Source: Betaproteobacteria bacterium (GTDB taxonomy: Bacteria > Pseudomonadota > Gammaproteobacteria > Burkholderiales > SG8-39). From it: DNA of 8,956 nucleotides. Under the pieces are notes generated by a model. The model saw only the letters and a program-made list of their open reading frames with translations, was not told where the DNA came from and did not search any database. Within the stretch, counting starts at the first letter, position 1. Each line of letters starts with the position of its first letter. Shown here piece after piece: positions 5,526-8,956 of this stretch. Both the position numbers and the translations under genes were made by a program. Location of the stretch: positions 1 to 8,956 of the forward strand of contig VBCJ01000022.1 of assembly GCA_005884335.1 (NCBI GenBank), given 5' to 3'.

Positions 5526-6749
5526 ATGGCGGGACCGCTTTCGCACATCCGCGTCCTCGATCTTTCGCGCGTGCTCGCCGGCCCCTGGGCGGGGCAGAAC
5601 CTCGCCGATCTCGGCGCCGAGGTCATCAAGGTCGAGCGTCCGGGCTCGGGCGACGACTCGCGCGCTTTCGGTCCGCCCTGGGTGAAGGACAGGGACGGGC
5701 GCGACACCCAGGACTCGGCGTATTACACCTCGGCCAACCGCGGCAAGAAATCGATCACGGTCGACATCTCGAAGCCCGAAGGCCAGAAGCTCGTGCGCGA
5801 GCTCGCCCGGATTTCCGACGTGCTCATCGAGAACTACAAGTTCGGCGATCTCGCGCGCTACCGCCTCGCCTACGACGACCTCGCGAAAATCAACCCGCGC
5901 CTCGTCTACTGCTCGGTCACGGGCTTCGGCCAGACCGGGCCGTATCGCGAGCGCCCCGGCTACGACTTCATGATCCAGGGCATGGGCGGAATGATGAGCG
6001 TCACCGGCGAGCCCGACGACGCCCCGGGCGGCGGGCCGCAGCGCGCCGGCGTCCCCGTCGCCGACATCATCACCGGCATGTACGCCTCGATCGCGATCTG
6101 CGCCGCGCTCGCGCACCGCGCGCAAAGCGGAGCCGGGCAGCATCTCGATCTCGCGCTCCTCGACTCGCAGATCGCGCTTCTCGCCTACCAGAACACGAAT
6201 TATTTTTCCACCGGCGAGGCGCCCAAGCGGATCGGCAACCTGCACCCGAACATCGCGCCGTATCAGCCGTTCCGCACCCAGGACGGGAGCGTCATCCTCG
6301 CCTGCGGCAACGACAACCTCTACCGCAAATTCTGCGAGGCCGCCGGCCGCCCCTCGCTCGCCGCAGACGAGCGCTTCGCATCGAACGGCAAGCGCGTCGA
6401 GAACCGCGCCGAGCTGACGCGCCTGTTGCAGGCAATTTTCCTGAAAAGGACCACGCGCGAATGGGTCGAGCTGCTGGACGCCGCGGGCGTCGCGAACGGG
6501 CCGATCAACGACGTCGCGCAGGTGTTCGAGGAGCCGCAGGTGAAAGCGCGCGGCGTGAAAATCGAGCTCGAGCATGCGCTCGCCGGGAAGCTCCCGCTGG
6601 TGGCGAGCCCGATGCGCTTTTCGGGGACGCCGCTCGAGCACAGGCTCGCGCCCCCGGTGCTGGGGCAGCACACCGAGGAGATCCTGCGCGAGGTGCTGCG
6701 CTTGAGCGATGGCGAGATCGCCAGGCTGCGCGCCGATGGCGTAATCTAG
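5526..6749 (+). CDS. Class III (CaiB/BaiF) acyl-CoA transferase
   Basis: The enzyme moves CoA between carboxylic acids, such as succinyl-CoA to another acid, through an aspartyl-CoA anhydride; it is cytoplasmic and typically an interlocked dimer. Its 407 residues are the usual length. Clear family blocks are RVLDLSRVLAGPWAGQNLAD at 9-28, ADLGAEVIKVERPGSGDDSR at 27-46, CSVTGFGQTGPYRERPGYD at 129-147 and QRAGVPVADIITGMYASIA at 172-190. Asp180 in VPVADIITG aligns with the catalytic Asp169 of formyl-CoA transferase. The C-terminal linker block RTTREWVELLDAAGVANGPI is also present. The ATG at 5526 gives the normal N-terminus but has only a weak ribosome site (CTGAAAG). It heads a three-gene plus-strand cluster, with the next gene 21 bp on. 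The acid substrate cannot be told. Members of this family are very often annotated as formyl-CoA, carnitine or succinyl-CoA:mesaconate transferases without evidence. Confidence 0.95.
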   Translation: MAGPLSHIRVLDLSRVLAGPWAGQNLADLGAEVIKVERPGSGDDSRAFGPPWVKDRDGRDTQDSAYYTSANRGKKSITVDISKPEGQKLVRELARISDVLIENYKFGDLARYRLAYDDLAKINPRLVYCSVTGFGQTGPYRERPGYDFMIQGMGGMMSVTGEPDDAPGGGPQRAGVPVADIITGMYASIAICAALAHRAQSGAGQHLDLALLDSQIALLAYQNTNYFSTGEAPKRIGNLHPNIAPYQPFRTQDGSVILACGNDNLYRKFCEAAGRPSLAADERFASNGKRVENRAELTRLLQAIFLKRTTREWVELLDAAGVANGPINDVAQVFEEPQVKARGVKIELEHALAGKLPLVASPMRFSGTPLEHRLAPPVLGQHTEEILREVLRLSDGEIARLRADGVI

Positions 6750-6770
6750 GGCGCGCGAAACGGGGGAGCC

Positions 6771-7313
6771 ATGGCCGCACCGGGCAACAGGCGTTCTGCA
6801 GTCATCACGGCCGCCGTCATGATCGCGGGCTCGCTCGCCTGGGTCGCGGGGATCTCGCTGGCGGGGCTCGAGGCCTCGCGCGGCTTTTTCGGCGCAGGCC
6901 CGTTGATTGCGGACGCCAACCTGATTCTCGAGATCTTTCTGGTCGCGGGGATCACCTACGGGTTTCTGCTCGCTCGGCGCGGCAACATCGACGCGCACCA
7001 GATCAACCAGACGACCTGGGTGATCCTCAACATCGGCCTGATCGCGCTCGTCATGGCGGGTTCAATGGAAGACGTAAAGATCGGAAAGGCCGCGGCCCTC
7101 GCCGACTGGCGCATCCGCGTGACCTGGCTGCACGCGGCGCTCGGAACGCTCACCGCGCTCGCGGGACTGTGGATCGTGCTGCAGATGAACAACGTCCTGC
7201 CGCGCAGCCTGCACGTAGTCGCGTGGAAAAACCTGATGCGCGCGGCCTTCGCCGGCTACTGGCTGACCGCGCTGCTCGGCTTCGCCACCTACTACTTCTG
7301 GTACATCGCATGA
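6771..7313 (+). CDS. Multi-pass inner-membrane protein, DUF420-like (function unknown)
   Basis: The protein has 180 residues and about five predicted membrane spans, near 10-32, 46-66, 80-98, 116-138 and 158-178. Histidines lie at or near membrane edges: His76 in NIDAHQINQTTW, His121 in VTWLHAALGTL and His148 in PRSLHVVAWKN. Spaced histidines beside helices recall small haem-linked membrane proteins such as DUF420 or b561-type folds, but I do not recognise a firm family and the haem idea is only inference. The ATG at 6771 is preceded by GGGGGAG, somewhat close to the start. It sits 21 bp after the CoA-transferase. Its stop overlaps the methyltransferase start as ATGA, which implies translational coupling and a joint role with that protein. 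Confidence 0.8.
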   Translation: MAAPGNRRSAVITAAVMIAGSLAWVAGISLAGLEASRGFFGAGPLIADANLILEIFLVAGITYGFLLARRGNIDAHQINQTTWVILNIGLIALVMAGSMEDVKIGKAAALADWRIRVTWLHAALGTLTALAGLWIVLQMNNVLPRSLHVVAWKNLMRAAFAGYWLTALLGFATYYFWYIA

Positions 7314-7993
7314 GACGATTCGCCGCGATCCTTCTCGCCTCGCTCGCCGCCTTGTGGCCGGCGCTGCCCGCCGCGCAGCACGGCGCAAAGCCGGAAATCA
7401 ACTCGCCTTTCCTCGGCAACCCCGACGTCGCGCGCTGGAAGAAGGGTTTCGAGAACGAGGACCGCGAAGTCTACCGGAAGCGCAACGAGATACTCGCCGC
7501 GACCGGCGTGAAGCCGGGGATGGCGGTCGCCGACGTCGGCGCCGGGACCGGGCTCTTCACCCTGCTCTTCGCCCGGGCGGTAAGCCCCAGCGGGCGCGTC
7601 TACGCGGTGGACATCTCGCGGGCCTTCATCGAGCACATCGGCGAGCGCGCCAAGGCGGAAGGGCTGGACAACGTCACCACCATCCTCACGAAGGGCACCG
7701 AGACCGAGCTGCCCGAGGCCTCGGTCGACCTCGTCTACGCCTGCGACACTTACCACCATTTCGAGCATCCGGGCGAGACCCTGCAATCGATCCGCAGGGC
7801 GCTCCGCCCGGGCGGCCGCATGGTGGTGATCGATTTCGAAAAAATTCCGGGCCAGACGCACCAACAGCGCATCGATCACACCCGGGCGGACAAGCAGACC
7901 GCGATCAGGGAGATCGAAGCGGCCGGATTCCGCTTCGTCGAGGAGAAGAAGCTGATGCGCGAGAACTACTTCGTCGTGTTCCAGCGGCCCTGA
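7310..7993 (+). CDS. SAM-dependent methyltransferase with an N-terminal signal peptide
   Basis: This is a 227-residue class I methyltransferase. SAM motif I is VADVGAGTGLF at 73-83, the ribose-binding acid is Asp101 in VYAVDIS, motif II is VDLVYACDTYHHF at 139-151, and motif III is LRPGGRMVVIDF at 165-176. The first 22 residues (MRRFAAILLASLAALWPALP...) form a signal peptide with a basic start, hydrophobic core and Ala-rich end, so the enzyme is predicted to be exported. That is odd, because SAM is not known to be available in the periplasm. Family relatives with such leaders exist among bacterial methyltransferase-domain proteins, and their acceptor is unknown. The ATG at 7310 overlaps the stop of the membrane protein. 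The frame is open far upstream, but that part is out-of-frame CoA-transferase sequence. It is the last gene of the cluster and convergent with the TSUP permease after 6 bp. Confidence 0.9.
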   Translation: MRRFAAILLASLAALWPALPAAQHGAKPEINSPFLGNPDVARWKKGFENEDREVYRKRNEILAATGVKPGMAVADVGAGTGLFTLLFARAVSPSGRVYAVDISRAFIEHIGERAKAEGLDNVTTILTKGTETELPEASVDLVYACDTYHHFEHPGETLQSIRRALRPGGRMVVIDFEKIPGQTHQQRIDHTRADKQTAIREIEAAGFRFVEEKKLMRENYFVVFQRP

Positions 7994-7999
7994 CCGGCA

Positions 8000-8794
8000 T
8001 CAGAGGAAGGTGACCAGCATCCGCGTCGCCATCACGTAGAAGAGCACCGCGAAAATCCGCTTGAGCCACACCGTGGGCAGGCGGTGCGCCGCTGCCGCGC
8101 CGAGCGGCGCCACCAGCATGCTCGCCACCACGATCCCGCCCAGCGCCGGCAGGAACACGAAGCCGACCGAGTAGGGCGGCAGCCCCGTTTCGCGCAGGCC
8201 GGTGGCGATGAATCCGATCGTGCCCGAGAGCGCGATCGGAAAGCCGATCACCGCCGCCGTGCCGATCGCCTGGAGCATCGGGACGTTGCACCAGAGCATG
8301 AAGGGAACGGTCATGAACGCGCCGCCGATCGCCGCGAACGCGGAGAGCGCGCTCACCAGGAAACCGAAGACGAACATTCCCGCGAAGCCGGGCGGCGCTC
8401 GCGAAGGCCTGGGATTGCGGTCGAGCAGGAGATGGGTCGCGGCGACGTAGATGACCGCGGTGAAGAGCGCAGCGAAAAGCACCGGGGGAATGAAGCTCGC
8501 GATCCACGAGCCTACGAGGCCGCCCGCCAGAATGCCCGGCGTGACGTTCCTCGCGATGTCCCAGCGGATCGCGCCGCGCGCCGCGTGCGCGCGCACGCTC
8601 GCCACCGAGGTGAAGAGGATGGTCGCCATCGCGGTGCCCACGGCCAGATGCAGGATATGGGCCTTCGGCAGGCCCTGCGCCTCGAAGAACCAGACCAGGA
8701 GCGGCACCATGATCGCCCCGCCGCCGATGCCCAGCATCCCGGCGAAGAAGCCGACGACCGCTCCGACGGCGGCATAGCCGAGCCACCACTCCAC
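8000..8794 (-). CDS. TauE/SafE family (TSUP) membrane transporter
   Basis: This is a 264-residue permease of the sulfite-exporter TauE/SafE family, whose members move small sulfur compounds or organic anions across the inner membrane. It shows the expected two-fold internal repeat: MLGIGGGAIMVPLLVWFF at 20-37 and AIGGAFMTVPFMLW at 155-168. Each is followed by a GTA-containing helix, GTAMATILFTSVASV at 53-67 and GTAAVIGFPIALSGTIGF at 178-195. Eight hydrophobic spans are likely. Length is normal. The start is GTG at 8794, just 3 bp after the glpD stop, with GAAGG about nine bases upstream inside glpD, so it is probably translated from the glpD transcript. The substrate cannot be read from sequence; the family name should not be taken as proof of sulfite export. 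Confidence 0.93.
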   Translation of the reverse strand: MEWWLGYAAVGAVVGFFAGMLGIGGGAIMVPLLVWFFEAQGLPKAHILHLAVGTAMATILFTSVASVRAHAARGAIRWDIARNVTPGILAGGLVGSWIASFIPPVLFAALFTAVIYVAATHLLLDRNPRPSRAPPGFAGMFVFGFLVSALSAFAAIGGAFMTVPFMLWCNVPMLQAIGTAAVIGFPIALSGTIGFIATGLRETGLPPYSVGFVFLPALGGIVVASMLVAPLGAAAAHRLPTVWLKRIFAVLFYVMATRMLVTFL

Positions 8795-8797
8795 CGA

Positions 8798-8956
8798 TCA
8801 GACCTTCGCCGCGAGCCAGGCGCGCACCCGTGTCTTCTCCGCCGCGGTCATATGCAGGCCGCACTTGGTGCGCCGCCACAGCACGTCCTCGGCCTCGCGC
8901 GCCCATTCGTTCCTCACCAGGTATTCGAGCTCGCGCTCGTAGAGGCCGCCGCCGAA
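8798..8956 (-). CDS. glpD: Glycerol-3-phosphate dehydrogenase (GlpD) C-terminus, cut by window edge
   Basis: The last 52 codons of a minus-strand gene enter from the right edge and end in TGA at 8798. The peptide includes LYERELEYLVRNEWAREAED and VLWRRTKCGLHMTAAE. This is the conserved C-terminal helical region of FAD-dependent aerobic glycerol-3-phosphate dehydrogenase, where the motif is usually EDVLWRRTKLGLH. That enzyme oxidises glycerol 3-phosphate to dihydroxyacetone phosphate at the inner membrane and passes electrons to quinone. Only about a tenth of the protein is visible, so catalytic residues cannot be checked. A Cys replaces the usual Leu in the RRTKLGLH motif. The TSUP permease follows after 3 bp. 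Confidence 0.88.
   Translation of the reverse strand, partial: FGGGLYERELEYLVRNEWAREAEDVLWRRTKCGLHMTAAEKTRVRAWLAAKV

Noticed and set aside
5429..5707. A 93-residue N-terminal extension of the exported hydrolase
   Set aside because: The extension is low-complexity, lies over the CoA-transferase start, and would bury the signal peptide; the ATG at 5428 has a good ribosome site.
5964..5966. Asp147 in RPGYDFM as the catalytic residue of the CoA-transferase
   Set aside because: That position matches the racemase branch; the transferase catalytic Asp aligns with Asp180 in VPVADIITG.
4629..6998. A 789-codon minus-strand open frame
   Set aside because: It runs antisense to the CoA-transferase and out of frame with the hydrolase, and is Arg/Ala-rich without any family match; it reflects GC-rich codon bias.
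6461..7309. A long upstream extension of the methyltransferase frame
   Set aside because: It is out-of-frame sequence of the CoA-transferase and membrane protein; the ATGA overlap and signal peptide fix the start at 7310.

Overview
The window is G+C-rich, densely packed chromosomal DNA with no mobile element, tRNA, rRNA or CRISPR. Gene content points to a betaproteobacterium, most likely of Burkholderiales type: a tripartite-tricarboxylate (Bug/TctC) receptor, a TRAP transporter, a class III CoA-transferase and a GlpD C-terminus. This placement is inferred from gene families and composition, not from a marker gene.

Layout. (1) 1-645, plus strand: the 3' two thirds of a TctC/Bug solute receptor, cut by the window edge. 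(2) 666-4422, minus strand: a probable four-gene operon read right to left. It consists of a cytidylate-kinase-like/BON fusion protein, then dctP, dctQ and dctM of a TRAP transporter. A FNR-type box (4487-4500) sits at class II promoter distance upstream of the first gene, and a strong hairpin lies between dctP and dctQ. (3) 4423-4666: an intergenic region holding that promoter, a two-part hairpin resembling a dispersed extragenic repeat, and a good plus-strand terminator with no gene in front of it, which suggests a small RNA. (4) 4667-5428, minus strand: an exported DUF3530-type alpha/beta hydrolase. (5) 5526-7993, plus strand: a CaiB/BaiF CoA-transferase, a multi-pass membrane protein and an exported SAM-methyltransferase, the last two overlapping by ATGA. 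(6) 8000-8956, minus strand: a TauE/SafE-family (TSUP) permease immediately downstream of the end of glpD.

The genes fit organic-acid scavenging: two unrelated high-affinity carboxylate receptor systems lie tail to tail, with a CoA-transferase for acyl activation nearby. The least ordinary parts are the kinase-like/BON gene heading the TRAP operon under a possible oxygen-responsive promoter, the orphan terminator with candidate small RNA, and the methyltransferase that carries a signal peptide. No complete novel system can be demonstrated from the sequence alone.
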